From assembly GCA_963281255.1 (NCBI GenBank), contig OY725488.1:3354285-3418284 (forward strand): 64,000 nucleotides of DNA. The letters run 5' to 3'. Positions within the stretch are counted from its first letter, which is position 1; each line of letters starts with the position of its first letter. Source of the stretch: Aphrocallistes beatrix. Its lineage: Eukaryota; Porifera; Hexactinellida; Sceptrulophora; Aphrocallistidae. The notes below the pieces were generated by a model. It saw only the letters and a list, made by a program, of their open reading frames with translations, had not been told where the DNA came from and did no database searches. Positions 11,731-24,400 of this stretch are shown piece by piece. The position numbers and the translations under genes are program-made.

Positions 11731-13037
11731 CAGTCAGGGTCGCTTATTGTGAACCACCAGGGGACCAAAAATATGTTCATAATAGAGATACTTCATATTA
11801 AGGATACCGCCCTCGAAAAACCTTGCCTGGCGTAAAAAAAACCGGCAAAATTTTGTATTGCTAGTTTCATTGTATTACTGATCAGTCTACCATCTGATAG
11901 CACTATTTGGACGGTATTTTTTTTATTTTTTGTGAGATAACCCCCTAAAGTTTAGCGCTAATAAAAATCGAAAAATTATTGGAGGTTTTTAACTCATTTA
12001 CTAATTAGTTTTTAACTTATTTGATATTTTTTTAATGATATGGATCTTAACATTGTTTTGGCACCTTTGGAGATTATATAACACAAAGATTTAAAAGAAT
12101 GGGCAAATAAATCCAAACAAAATAGCTCTATAAGGAGTTCATTTATATAATGCTCGGGAAATCGCAAGTTTGATCTCAGATATTTAGCGATCACTGGATC
12201 AGAAATAAAATTCTGATCGTTCCAGAAGTAAAATTTGTTCGGATCCGACCATTTGTTCTTGAGATATCGCTTATTATAGGTAAAGTTCGGGCATAATATC
12301 CCTCTAAGGTTCCGAAAGAGGCCGATGTCATATCTTAAAAACTATTGTAGATATATAATATATTATATCTTTAAATAAAAGGATATATGCGAAAATATAT
12401 AGGTTCCTCGAACATTCCTTTGTCAAAAAACAAATAATTCTCGACTTATCTCGATTTAATTGTAATACAAATTCTATGGGGAACTTTGAATGAGATATTC
12501 TAACTCGGTGATTTTATTCCTGATTTCCCCAAAAAACAGACATTTTTCGCCGTTTTTTGGCCCTTCTTTTTCGGACAACGATAAAATTTACAATTTTTGT
12601 CATTTTAACTTTCTTCTGGTCCTATGAAGTTGCAAATATGGTAGACCATCTATGATTCGATTTTGGAAGCATTTGATTCCTTGGTATGTCCTAAACAATT
12701 CCTTGAGTGCCCAAATTTCAACCATTAAGATGTGCTAGCGGAAAACGAAAAAAACAGACTTTGAGACACTATCTCAAAAACTAGAAATGATAATCAAAAA
12801 CGGTTTGGAATGTGCCAGTATTTCTTGATGGAGATACCTCCCCACGCTTAACATCTCTTATAGCTCTACTTTCATCGTATGCTGTAAGCCAAATCATATG
12901 TTTTTTCGAGGGCGGTATCCTTAAGCGAACTTGATCCAATACAAATCCTATCTAAAATATGAAATTGGGACCAGGAGGTTAGTTCATTTTAAACGAATGT
13001 TCATATTAAGCGGGTTCATAATAAGCGACCCTGACTG
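11731..13037. mobile_element. TA-flanked MITE (pogo/mariner type)
   Basis: Ends CAGTCAGGGTCGCTTATTGT and its inverted copy, flanked by TA on each side. It is symmetrical outside the A insertion (TGTTCATA words on both arms). No coding region of its own. Nested in the hAT-type MITE. Confidence 0.8.
11802..12920 (+). mobile_element. Family A element, complete short copy
   Basis: Inverted repeats GGATACCGCCCTCGAAAAA at both ends with TTAA on each flank (11798-11801, 12921-12924). This is the piggyBac-type target duplication. There is no transposase in this or any other A copy in the window, so A is non-autonomous. It is shorter than the A copies at 15567 and 32968. Confidence 0.88.
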
Positions 13038-13936
13038 TATATGTTCATTCTAAAGGGTATAATTGGAGGATAATTATCGAAAGCATTTGTGATATTATTT
13101 AAATTGAATACTATCGTGCAGATTGTTTATCTGACTTGAATTGACCAATTTGAAATGGCACAAGGAGAAAGGCCCATTGATTCAGTGTGGAATTTTTTTC
13201 TTTCTACATATATTCTTCAACAATTATGTATTCAGCATATTTATATACATCTTATTAAAATATACAAGTAAGAAGTAACATGCATTTGTACAATAATTAG
13301 GTTTTGACAAGTTTTGTCCAGTCAGGATGTTTTGGACAGGACGGTTTTTACGATATGGACAAAACCTGACAACCCTGCCTTACATTGTTAGGGCGTACCT
13401 GTTTGCTAATTCTACCCACCAGTGAATCGATTGGCTGGTGGCCCTCTGGTGTTATCAAATGCCCCACAAACTCGATACTCTGATACCCAAATTTGCATTT
13501 ATTCTTCCTCAGCTGCAAGCCTGCTCAACGATAGCATACCAGAACATATCTTAGGTGTTGTAAATGCTTACTAAACTTCGCGAATACGTTAGGGTATCAT
13601 CAATGTATGCTTGTAGAGCTCCTAGTTTTTCTTTTTGTTGACAATCCTACTCTGAATTAATATCATATGTATCTTCTTTACCATCCTCAGCCATACTCAA
13701 CACTTGGTTTACTGCTTCGGCGCGTGCTAATGGCAATCCTCCCTGAAGACTTACAACTGTTTCTAGCTAAAATTGACCCAAACGTACCTTCCTTCTCCCC
13801 CAATCGATCTCAAAAGAATCGAACCGCAGTAAGAATTCCCTTCCCAAAATCACTGTAGGTTCAGGACTATCTAGAATCGTAAACGTATGTTCGCGCACTC
13901 GCCGATTTCCTAGATCAACTTCCACCTCTACAAAAC

Positions 13937-14161
13937 CTAGCGTATCGATTGGAATAGTATATATACCCCTCGGACTATTCCAGGATCAGGTTTGCATCTA
14001 AGTCCTAAACTATCGAGTGTCTTCTCATCCATACCTGACGGTTGAGCTCCGGTGTCAATCATAGCTCTGGTAGGCTTTCCATTCACCCAAATGGCAATTA
14101 CTACCCCTCCTATATTCTCATCATTGGTATTAGTAAGAAATGCATTGGAAGGCAGCTCCAC
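13937..14161 (-). pseudogene. Gypsy fossil, aspartic protease motif
   Basis: Contains TRAMIDTGAQPSGM, the catalytic Asp-Thr-Gly of retroelement proteases, between the gag-like region and the RT pieces. Fossil. Confidence 0.8.
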
Positions 14162-14169
14162 ACTGTTAA

Positions 14170-15075
14170 TTCGTTTCTCCTTCCTTCCCTGACAGTCTCT
14201 GCGACCATGACCTTTCCTGCCGCACTTTTGACAAAACTGATGTTCACATTCATCCGCAAAGTGTCAAATCCTCCCACAAATGTAACACCTCAATTCCTGA
14301 GGATAACCAGAAAGCTTGCCACCCCCATGAGTTCGTTGAGATCGATGTTAGCGGTGAGTTCCATACCCACCATCTTCATATTTCACCACGTGAATGCTCT
14401 CATCGAGAGATTCTTCTGGATTGCCACCCGACAACGCTGCAACCGTTCCCTTCGCCATTCGATCCGAAAGGTTATTGTTGGTTTCCTTTTGGTCATAACT
14501 TCGTTGAGTGACTTCACTTACACGCTTGAAGTCTCGATTGCCTTGGTCAAGGCGAATTCCTTTCTCCGTTGGTATGTTACGTACTCTCTTGATAAATCTG
14601 CGACATTCTTTCATGCATATGTCTGTATGACTCTCAACCCATTCTCTCAAAACTCCTTGAGCTGCCGCAGGTAATTGGTTTAACAGGAGCACACATGGCA
14701 TATACAATGGCGCTTTCGCCATTTCGGATGCACCACTAAGTTGTGGAAGAAATCGTCGATCGGTGTCCCAGGTTCCCAATCCTGCCTACACATTGAGATC
14801 ATAGCTTGACTGATATCGAGGGGCGGATCCAGCTCCCTCAAAATCTCAATTGCTTCTTCCAAGTTGACCTCACTATCCGACACTATCTGGGTAACGACCT
14901 TTGCCTCTGCTGGTTTGCGACATACGTAGGCCGGCAATAGACTGATCGCCAATTTCTCACCGCCCTCCTGAGCCAGAAGAGGGGTAACCGCCGGCTTAAA
15001 CAGCAACTCCCAGTCCGATATACGTTGCTCTCTATGCAAAGGCGGAATCACCAGATTTCCAAACGTGCTGGCCAT
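14170..15075 (-). pseudogene. Gypsy fossil, gag-like region
   Basis: Starts at 15075 with MASTFGNLVIPPLHREQRIS shortly after the LTR remnant, followed by a gag-type helical region with the word DFFHNLVVHP. A cysteine/histidine knuckle-like stretch lies near 14200-14290. This is the usual place and composition for gypsy gag. Fossil, broken. Confidence 0.75.
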
Positions 15076-15097
15076 TTCTTGATTGTTTGTAACTTAA

Positions 15098-15195
15098 TGT
15101 TACAGAGTAGAGCAGTAATTGTTTAATTAACGTCGTAAGTACAATACAAGAAGATACAAACAATAAAGATACTACACTCAGATTAAACTATAATA
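15098..15195 (-). repeat. LTR remnant at the 5' end of the gypsy fossil
   Basis: TGTTACAGAGTAGAGCA and the about 90 following bases match 3459-3555 in the same orientation. Beyond about 15195 the sequence turns into an AAT-type run and then family A. Confidence 0.7.
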
Positions 15196-15199
15196 ATAA

Positions 15200-15566
15200 T
15201 AATAATAGCAATTATCATTAATGAATCATATATCGTATATCGTTATAAAAAGTAAATTTTCAATTTAGAACTAAGAATTTGGGGTTATATTGACAGATAT
15301 AGGAATACGTATATCTCCTTTTGGCACTAAATGGGGGTTTTGATCGGATATGTAAGGCTCAAGGTTAGAAATTCCAAAATAATTATGAAAAATGATCAAA
15401 TTTGTATGTACACATTATTAACAACAATTATATTGATTGTTTGCATAATAGGGAAATTCGACAAATATTTATTGAAGATTCGCCATGTATTTAAAGTTCT
15501 ACATAGAATTTGTATTATAGTAAAGTCAATCATAAATCGAGAAATATTTTTTTCGACATAGGAATG
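15200..15566 (-). repeat. Family A (minus copy), segment 2
   Basis: A interior in minus orientation, collinear with 34480-34860 (CTAAGAATTT, then CTACATAGAATTTGTAT). It resumes the copy interrupted by the LTR element at 3458 and is interrupted again at 15566 by a plus-strand A copy. Confidence 0.65.
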
Positions 15567-17438
15567 TTTGGAGATTTTTTAATGATATGGAGCTCAAAAC
15601 TGTCTTGGCCCCTTTAAAGATTATAAAACACAAAAGTTTAGAAAAAAAAGCACATAAATCCAATCAAAATAGCACTATGAGGGAGTTCATTTTTAAAATG
15701 CTCGGGAAATGGCCGTTATGATATTAGCAATTGTATCTAAAATAGAATTATATTCATTTTTTAAAAAAATGTTCAGATCCGACCATTTGTCCGTAAGATA
15801 TCGTATATTATAGGTAAAGTTCGGGCATTATACCGCTATATGGTCCCGAAAGAGGTCGATGTCCAATCTTAAAAACTATTGAAGATACTTGTATATAATA
15901 TATTATAATCTTAAATGAAAGGATATATATGATAATATATTGGTTTCACAAACTTCTCTTTGTCAAAAAATAAATATTTCTAGACTTATCATTGATTTTA
16001 ATGTATTACAAATTCTATGGTAAACTTTTACTATATTTGAAAATGGCGAATCTAGTCATGGAATATGCGCCGAAATGTAGCTATTAAACTAAAAAATCAT
16101 TGTAATTGTCACTACAATGTGTACAGAAAAATTGGAGCACATTTACTATTATTTTGGAAGTTCTGGGATTTACCTCCCAGATTCGGTCAAAGCCCCCCCA
16201 TTTATGGTCCATAAACAGATACCTCCTTATCTCAGGAAATATATACCCAAATTCTTAGCTCACAATTCCTAATATACTTTTTATAACAGTATACATATGA
16301 TTCTTTGATAGTAATTATACTACGTCCTATTTTTATCACGTGATAACGTAGCATTTTTCAAAATCCTAACTTGAAAACTAGAAGTCGTAGACTCTTGCTC
16401 TAACTTCCTAATATATATTTTCGAATCTCTTTATTCATTTAAAACCGATGGATTATACTTTGTAGTGCTAGGAGTGTGAATTATATTTCCCGACTGGTTC
16501 AAAATATTCGGGATTAGGGGCTTCAAGGCAATTTGTGGATTTTCAGTATACTTTTGCTATTTTCACCAAAATTTGTTGGAATATATCTAATTCATCAGTA
16601 TAAATGCGATTAAATGCCCATGAATGCTTTTATTTATCGTTAATAGCTCATTTTACATCGTTCTTAACATTAAAACTTCAAATCCCTATATCTCGGACTT
16701 AAAATTTTCAAATTGACCGTCTTAAAAAATAAAAAGTCAAAATTGGTTTGAGATAGAGGGTTGAAATTTCAAGAGTTGTTCCATATCGTTAAGCGATGAA
16801 TATAGGACGACTCAATTTTTGATATCTTATTGCTTATTGATATTATTGCTGATTTCCCAAATAAAGGGACATTTTAGGGGTCTTTTTGAGAAGTTTTTTT
16901 CAGAACGATATAAAATTTAAAATTTTTGTCCTTTTCCTTTTTTTTGGTCCCATGAGGTGGCAAATATGATAGACTATCTATGTTTCGATTTTGGAAGCAT
17001 TTGTTTCCTTAGCATGCCCTAAAAAATATTTTGAGTGGCTGGGGCTCTACTAATAAGATGTGCTAGCGAAAAACGAAAAGAACAGACTTTGAGACCAGGG
17101 TATTATACATCCCTCCAGAGATACGCTCCTAATCTAAAATCCCTAATTTTCATACGCCTAAATCTATAAATTGCATTATAATATAATTGGGTATTATTCT
17201 GGATTTTCACGCTCCTAAACACTTTGAGGAATAAAATCATACGCCTAAAGGAGCGTCTCGCGCTCCCAGATAATCCCCTGTTTGAGGCACTGTATCTCAA
17301 AAACTAGAAATGAGAATAAAAAGCGGTTTGGAATACGAATTTCTAGAAGGCACTATGTGCCCACGCTTAGCATCACTTATAGCTCTACTTTCATCGTAAG
17401 CTGCAAGCCAAATCGTATGTTTTTTCGAGGGCGAGATC
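15567..17438 (+). mobile_element. Family A element (plus copy)
   Basis: Long A copy. Its right end is TTTTTTCGAGGGCGAGATCC with TTAA immediately after, and the subterminal word AAGCCAAATCGTATG is shared with 12890. The left terminus is not clean. It carries the 185-bp hAT MITE at 17096-17280. No coding sequence. Confidence 0.7.
17096..17280. mobile_element. 185-bp hAT-type MITE, copy 1
   Basis: Starts CAGGGTATTATACATCC and ends GATAATCCCCTG. Flanked by TTTGAGAC and TTTGAGGC, an 8-bp duplication with one change. GGAGCG and TACGCC words are arranged symmetrically inside both ends. It is closely similar to the copy at 49354-49545. Confidence 0.88.
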
Positions 17439-17693
17439 CTTAAAATTTTACTGGATGTTATATCTTCAATAGATTTAATACATGACTTTGAACTCTTTCG
17501 GGACGTCGAGTTTTTTGTGACCGATCTTTAGCTAAATAAGCCATAACTCACGAATCAATGGTCGAATCTGAACAAATCTTTTTGAAAAATGATCAGAATT
17601 TTATTTCTGATACGATTATCACTAGATTTGTATTAAACCTGCCATTCTCCGAATATCATTGAAAAGTAGCCTCTTTATTTTAAACCTGGTTGG
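17439..17693 (-). repeat. Family A (minus copy), segment 3
   Basis: A interior (TATCTTCAATAG, then ACTCTTTCGGGAC) collinear with 34900-35160. It ends at TTAA, where the foldback element 17694-20717 begins. Confidence 0.65.
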
Positions 17694-18422
17694 CCTCTTT
17701 TATAATAGCTAACTTTTGACTTTTAAAACCGATTCATTTAATTTTTTCAGTGCAGATTTGAATCGCAGAGTTATCTGCAAAAAAGTTGGCACTTTACAAG
17801 GAAGAAATCGAACACAATATGCTTACAACGCTGTAGAAAATTTTCAAATTCTTTCATAAATGCGTGATCTATCAAATGAAAAGACAGTTTTCTGAAATTT
17901 GTTAAAAATTTACATTAAAACACCAGAGGAATTTTTTTAAGTAATTTTGACACTGTTTTTTTTCATAATTCTCTTTTATTCGTCATATCAAAAATATGTC
18001 TGTTCATTTTCTTCTACTCTTCGAGCTCTATCAAAAACTGTTGAGTTTTTTAGCTCCTATTTTGAATTTACAAAAGTTTATCACATTTACGAGTATAAGT
18101 GCTGAAAAAGATTGTCTCAGAAAATTGGAATTAAAAAATATTTATATATCTATATCCCTCAATATCCATTAGTTTTAACTGCTTTGTTTTATTAAATAAC
18201 ATGCAAATATCCTTATTCGACAACTTATAGCAGTACTTAACTTCAAAATGTGTCAAAATTTTTGACCTTCAAAAGTGTGAAAAACTTCATTCATGACTTG
18301 CTCCCTAAAATCTGATAGTATCTTCCGGAATCCCAGATTATTGACTTCTTTCAAACATGCCAAGTTATCATTTGAATTCTGAATTCGTGTCCAGCATTGA
18401 ATTTCCAGCAATTTGATATATA

Positions 18423-18985
18423 CGTAGGTCACTCGATAATTTTTGAGCCTGGAGTTGTCGCTTCCATTTGATTGTGTTGAAAATTCCTAGGATTATTCAT
18501 CTACCTATTATTACTTGTATCTTTGGCTTTGAGTAAGATTGGACAAGTTTCTAAAAAATTATGCTACATATAATAGTGTCCTTGTGGACTCCGACACATT
18601 TGCAAACCATTTCCTATGGAATTTTATTTATTCTCTTTATGGAAAAATGATAGTTGGGAACAAACTTTTGATAATTCAATATTATCAATGATGCGATATA
18701 TTCACAATCCGGGGGGATTCAATGATTATCATATTTAAATTTCGTTTGCAAAACTTAGATAAATGTTCAAAGATATTCCAATTCAAAACTTGTGGTTGTG
18801 TTTCCATAGATGCTAATACAAAATATCTTACACAATTTCTTCATCACAATATTTTAGAAACTTGTCCGATTGAAATAAAACTCAAAGTCAAAGATAATAA
18901 TAGGTAGGTGAATAATCCTAGAAATTTTCAACAAAATCAAACGGAAGCAACTACTCCAGGCTCAAAACAAATTGAGTGACCCTCG
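18423..18985. mobile_element. Mariner-type MITE with about 110-bp inverted repeats
   Basis: Left CGTAGGTCACTCGATAATTT and right (reversed) CGAGGGTCACTCAATTTGTT, then about 90 further matching bases (GAGCCTGGAGT, TCCTAGGATTATTC). Flanked by TA. The interior is AT-rich with no credible gene. Confidence 0.8.
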
Positions 18986-19102
18986 TACAAGCGCGCATCG
19001 CCTGCGCGGCTTGTGGACACTATGTGTCTGCAGAGTCGCCCTGTGGGCGCCTGGAATTACTCAATCTAAACTATTTTGGGAATTTTGTTTCCTTTATATA
19101 TA

Positions 19103-19290
19103 CAGTCGACTCCGCTTAATAGGGCCACTGTTTAATCGGGTCAGCCGCTTAATCGGGCCACTTTTGGCAGGACCGGAATAGCTCTCACGCATAGAAGCTA
19201 ATACAAAATATTTTCGGTTAATAGGATCCTCCGCTTAATCGGGGCAAAATGTCCTCTGACCGATGTGGCCCTATTAAGCGGAGTCGACTG
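19103..19290. mobile_element. 188-bp pogo/Tigger MITE, copy 1
   Basis: Perfect ends CAGTCGACTCCGCTTAATAG in inverted orientation, TA on both sides. It has the same length as 44144-44331, and its end matches the right end of the Tigger element at 44346-47146, the likely source of transposase. Confidence 0.93.
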
Positions 19291-19293
19291 TAT

Positions 19294-19990
19294 ATTGTAA
19301 ACAAAAATCAACGAATAATTTCTCATATGGATCCGAAAATGTAATATTCGAAATCTACACCCCTGAAACCCCCATGTCAACCATTGAAAGAAAGTTTCTA
19401 GCATATTTTTGAAATGTGTTTACCTTATGTACCTATTGTAAACAAAAGTAAACAAATTAATTATCAAAATTACCCGAAAATATGATATTCGAAATCTGCA
19501 CCGCTGAAAATACCATGTCAATCGTTGAAAGTAAGTTTCTAGGATATTTTTGAGATTTGTTTACTTTATGTATCTAATGTAAACAAAAGTAAACAAATTA
19601 ATTATCAAATTTATCCGAAATCTACACCCCTGAAAACCCCATGTCAACCGTTTAAAGCAAGTTTCTAGCATATCTTTGAGACTTGTTTACTTTATGTATC
19701 TAATGTAAACAAAAGTAAATAAATAATTTCTCATATAGATCTGAAAATATGATATTCAAAATCTACACTCTTGAAAACCCCATGTCAACCGTTTAAAGCA
19801 AGTTTCTAGCATATTTTTGAGATTTGTTTACTTTGTGTATCTATTGTAAACAAAAGTAAACAAATTAATTATCAAAATTACCCGAAAATATGATATTCGA
19901 AATCTGCACCGCTGAAAACCCATTGTTAACCGTTGGAAGCTAGTCGCTAGCATATTTTTCAAAATTCTTCAAATGGTGTGAAAATATGTA
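19294..19990 (+). repeat. Satellite array, about 143-bp units, five copies
   Basis: Units begin TGTAAACAAAAGTAAACAAA at about 19295, 19436, 19579, 19704 and 19846. Spacing is about 142 bp, with one shorter unit. A diverged single unit lies at 51606-51770. No coding potential. Confidence 0.85.
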
Positions 19991-20717
19991 TATTAAAAAA
20001 AGTGTTAAATATGCACATAATCTTTTTTATTGCTATACACTATAATACATTTAAGATATCAAACAGAAGTTGTGGCTTTGAAGTATTATTAACAATGACG
20101 ATCTATTGTAGTGTCATACGATAATTTCTATTGTGATAGTGTAGTCATTTATTTTGTATGGAAAAGTGTGAAAAATTATTTTCCATTTTTTTTGCAGAGG
20201 TGTGAAAATTTTGCTTAGATCTTAGAACTTAATCGTAGTCATATCATTTGACACCTACATGCCAATTCTTCAATCAATTCGGACAAACAAACAAAAAATC
20301 CTAGCGTTTTAATATATAAGATATTGACCATATTTAGAGAATTGTCCGGGCCTAGCAACGGCCACGAATTTTTTCACAATCCTGGCCGTTGCTAGAAACC
20401 CGCAGCCAAAATATCCAAATGTATCCAATATATATATATCAAATTGCTGGAAATTTAGTGCTGAGCACGAATTCAGCATTAGAAAGATGACCTGGCAAGA
20501 TTAAAATATTTTATAGATATGAAACATTTCGCTTCAATAATGTGTCGTATTTTGAGTGACAACAGGTGGTACTAGTGGTTCTAAGTGGCTAAATATTGAC
20601 ATTGAAATTCTAAAAATCGAGATTAATGTTTCGAACCCCTTTAGGGATCTAAAAATGATAAAAAGGACTTTTGGTATATTTTGATAAAATACAATATGCC
20701 CTTTGGAAAGGCAAACC

Positions 20718-21013
20718 TTAATGATCTTCCCAATATTTGCATTATACGTATAATCTCCATAGGGGCCGAAACAATGTCTGATGTCTATATATTTTAAAAA
20801 ATACCGTTTAAGTAAAAAACAACTGATTAATAATGCTTCAAAAACCCTCTAATAATTTTCTATCTTTAAACTTTAATAGTAAGATCATAAAAAAAATAGC
20901 TACCGTAAACTGGTATGATTAGACGGTTAACCACTTAGCATTACAATGAAATAAACGCTAAAAATCGACGGATTTTTTTACGCCGGACAGTATTTCGAAG
21001 GCGGGATCCTTAA
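20718..21013 (-). repeat. Family A (minus copy), terminal segment
   Basis: Resumes A at the TTAA after the foldback element and ends with CGAAGGCGGGATCC and TTAA (21010-21013). This is the 5' terminus of A in minus orientation. Together with segments 1-3 it makes one A copy spread over about 18 kb. Confidence 0.7.
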
Positions 21014-21264
21014 GGTTGGTATTGCCTATGGGGAATGTTTTTTCACAGAAATTCGTCAAACACGAGTGTTTTAGTCTAAATTTTTACCAATTTTAAATTT
21101 TCAAAAAAGTTGCCTGAACCGTAGTCAGATCTTCTCTAATGAAACATTTGGGAAGTTTCTAGAGGGATTCATACAAAATATTGTGTTTGATTTTTTTCTT
21201 GAAAGTTGACCAATTTCAAACAAATATTCTTTTCAATATTTAGCTGTTATAGGAAATGTCAAAC
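21014..21264. mobile_element. 251-bp TTAA MITE (family B)
   Basis: Ends GGTTGGTATTGCCTATGG and (reversed) AGTTTGACATTTCCTATAAC, with TTAA on both sides. It is a deleted relative of the larger element at 26398-27577. Confidence 0.75.
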
Positions 21265-21475
21265 TTAAGCGTGGGCACGTATCGGCCCAAAAGATTTTGA
21301 CGCATGCAAAACAGTTTTAGGCATACATTTCAAGTTTTTGAGTGACAGCATCTCAAAATCAGTTTTATTCGTTTTTCGCTAGCATATCCTAATGGTATGC
21401 TCCCCTCCAATCTGTATAAAGTTTGAAACATACTACAAGAAGAAATGTTTCCAAAATTGAATCATAGACAGTTTA

Positions 21476-24400
21476 CACGGGTGTAATATTTGGAAGATAA
21501 AATGGGAAAAATTCCCAACGTAGATGAGCATTTATGTTAGCTATTTTGGACAATATGGAATAAGAATTCGTAATTCTTTAATCTCTGTGACGTCCAAAAA
21601 ATTTTTTTCTCGCAAAAATAGCCCGCCTGTCCGGAAAAAAAAATTTCTTTAAAAAAAAAATCCTAAAAAATATTTTAGCTGTACTTGTCAAATATTCCCA
21701 TTCACAAATTTATATTACACGATTTTTGGTGCAAATATCTTCTTTGTTTGATTATATATTGTATATTGGCAAATATTTTCAACTAAAATGCCTATTTAGT
21801 GGATATTGCCGAATTTATTTCCCGTAATATTTACATATGAAAAATATGAGCTTTTGGTTCGTTTACTCCGTAACAAATTAATTTAACTATTTTTAGTATA
21901 CTTTATTAAATTAGTGTATTTCATAATAGGCCCTTCAAATGAGAAATGTAATGTTGAATTATTTACTTCGGTAATTATACGAGCTGAAGAATTAATTATT
22001 GCTAGAAAGTTTTTATTAATCTTGTATATTTACAGTAGTTAATAATTCAATCTCCAGATCAGACAAACAACACAGAGAAGCAGACAAATAGCATTCTATT
22101 TAATTATATAGTAGATAACCAAACCTAGAATTTTATTTATTTCAGTTAAATTTCCAGGTCATTTCAATAACTTACCTATCTATACTATTATGTACTACTA
22201 CTTATATAATTGAATTTTGTTAATCAATATCAGAAGATTCTTCATCTGTGTCCCAATTATGAAGTTCTACCCTCTCTATATCACTTTCTTCATCATGACA
22301 GTCGCTGCAAGTATCAGTGAATATTTCCCCCTGTTCTTTAGAAAGCCTCTCTGCATTATCCCACCGTAAATTATAATTATATGTCACCATACAATCAACC
22401 AATCTCTGTGGGTATAGCTCGTGCTCTAACTTGGTCTTAAATCTAAGATCCCAAAGATTTTGTATTCTGGAATGTAGCATCTCTCCGCTCTGCTCTGAAC
22501 TATTGCTGCCCCTGCTGTTAATTGAGGTTCATAATGGAAGAAGTATTCCATAAAATGGTCGGAAAGTACATGCGATTTTAATGACCAAGGTAAACCGGTT
22601 GCATCCCATGATTCTCTGAATAGACAAATACTCTCTTCCCAACCAGGCTTTCTTAAAAGACCCAAACACCTGTCTTTTACCATCTTTAATGATTTTAGGG
22701 CGTTTAACAAGGAGGTGTGTTGGCTAGGGAATGGTATAATATCTAAATTATCCAAAAGTCGAGAGCAAGAGTTACCTTCTAGAGCGCCATCCCAGTACTC
22801 AGATCGATATACTTTGCATCTTTGCAAAGCTTGACAATGTTGTTTATACAGTAAACGATCATATCGGTTAGTCGCATTCTGAGATGGCCTAGCTACACCA
22901 TACAACCGATTGACGAGACCAAGAAGTATATGGAGAGGAGCAAGAGCAAGTATTTCCATAGGTGAATCTGACCACTTGATAATTGGTTCATGAGATACGC
23001 TATTAGTTTTTGAATGAAAATCTTTAATTAATTCCTTATACCTTCTTGCACGAAGAGGTGTTCCGGTACATTTTGTATTCTTCCGCCATATACAAAATGG
23101 GCAAGGATGCTTGCTGGATGCTTGCTGAATTCCAACGAGCATAGCAGCCACTTTAAAATCGCATGCAATTTGGATCGGAATATCCAAGTTAAAGATGTTT
23201 CGAATAGATGTTAAATTTAGTAATGAGCGCAAGTTTTCTGAATTTTCGGATGCGTGACCCATCGCGATTACAAAGTTGGAAAGAACGCTATTAGGATTTG
23301 CTATATACAGACTATTCGGAAGCATTGAAACTATATTGACAGACAGCTTGAGGAATTGTTTACCGCCATCCAGTTGTACTTTAAGTCTCGAAATTCTGTT
23401 CGATTGTTTATATGTGATTATATTCAATAATCTTTCAACATCGGTACAAATTCCCATTGGAACCAGTTCAAAGTTTTGTGTTTCTGAACGGATCATTTTG
23501 ATGGATACTGAAGTAAATATTTCTCCAAATATTGACCATTTTTCATCCCGTGCTCCTTTTATTCCCCCCGTGGGAAAATGGATTCCTTCTTTGCGAAGAA
23601 TTCTACCCAGCTCAAAATACGACTTTTTCCCCAAACCAAGGTGACCTAACTTCTGCATATCTCGGACTGCCTCTCTGCTTAAAACGTGATTACTAATATT
23701 CTGTTTTGCACTCTTATACGGAATTGTAGCCACAGCTAATTGATTATTCGAATCGAATGGATGATGTAATGATAGGGCATTAAATGGTGTAATAAGGCTA
23801 TTGTCGCTAACTGAACCTTCGAGACTACTTACCAGGAAGTTAGTAGTGAGATTTTCAGTGTATCCACGAGACTCTACCCTTTCTGCGAAGTGTTTTCCAG
23901 CCTGCCGAGAAGATTGTGGGCGTTTCATAACTCGTTTGCAAAAGTCGATATCATGGACATCAGTAGACATTCCACACTTGCTGCACATTAGTCTGACAGG
24001 AGATTGTTCTAAAGGCCTACCAGGATTAGGGCCTTGTGTCTTGAGTTTTGAGAAATGATTATTCATGGAGGACGAGTATATTTTATATATATGGCATCGA
24101 TCTGTAGGGACACAAAGAATCGCCTTCCGAGTAATGTAACATGGAATTTCGACATTTAGGTTGGATTCAATATTAGATCTATCGGAAAGCCATTTATGTG
24201 TGTTAAGTTTGCCACTTTCTAAGTCTGATAACCGAGATCTACAACTACAACAAAATACCTTTGGCTTAAATAGATCAATTATTTCAGCGCGAAGATCTAT
24301 GTTGTAAAACTTATAGGCTCTGTCAATCACTAGATTAGTAGGAGGCTGTCGCAAATTTTTCTTAGGCAAATCTTTTGGCGATAGGCGGATATAACAAAAA

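Larger units (their letters stand above)
11480..13377. mobile_element. hAT-type MITE with 8-bp duplication CCTTACAT
   Basis: Left end CAGGGTTGGGTTTTGTCC and right end (reverse complement) CAGGGTTGTCAGGTTTTGTC, both followed by TGTCCAAAA words. CCTTACAT is present at 11472-11479 and 13378-13385. No transposase. It interrupts the gypsy RT region and holds a further insertion at 11731-13037. Confidence 0.85.
3459..15195 (-). mobile_element. Ty3/gypsy-type LTR retroelement fossil
   Basis: Read on the minus strand, parts occur in gypsy order: LTR remnant (15098-15195), gag-like region with a zinc-knuckle area, aspartic protease motif, RT/RNase H, integrase and its C-terminal tail, a purine-rich tract and the terminal LTR (3459-3659). 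The element is broken in many places and has been entered by at least three DNA elements: 3917-7553, 8693-10713 and 11480-13377. The state of decay and the depth of later insertions suggest an old copy. Confidence 0.85.
18986..20326 (+). repeat. Family S copy 2, with internal satellite
   Basis: Begins TACAAGCGCGCATCGC followed by GTGGACACTATGTGTC and a GCGCC hairpin. It ends with the tail CCAATTCTTCAATCAATTCG and AAACAAACAAAAAAT. In between lie a pogo MITE and a satellite array of about 143-bp units. No gene. Confidence 0.5.
17694..20717 (-). mobile_element. TTAA foldback element (family B), with inserts
   Basis: Left end GGTTGGCCTCTTTTATAATA and right end (reverse complement) GGTTTGCCTTTCCAAAGGGC, each next to TTAA. 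The interior palindrome CTAGCAACGGCCA...TGGCCGTTGCTAG near 20350 is shared with 25790, 26700 and 58990. It was entered by a mariner-type MITE, an S element and a pogo MITE. No transposase. Confidence 0.75.

Noticed and set aside
12012-12194. 60-codon minus frame in family A
   Set aside because: Part of the repeated non-coding A sequence; the same segment is not open in other copies.
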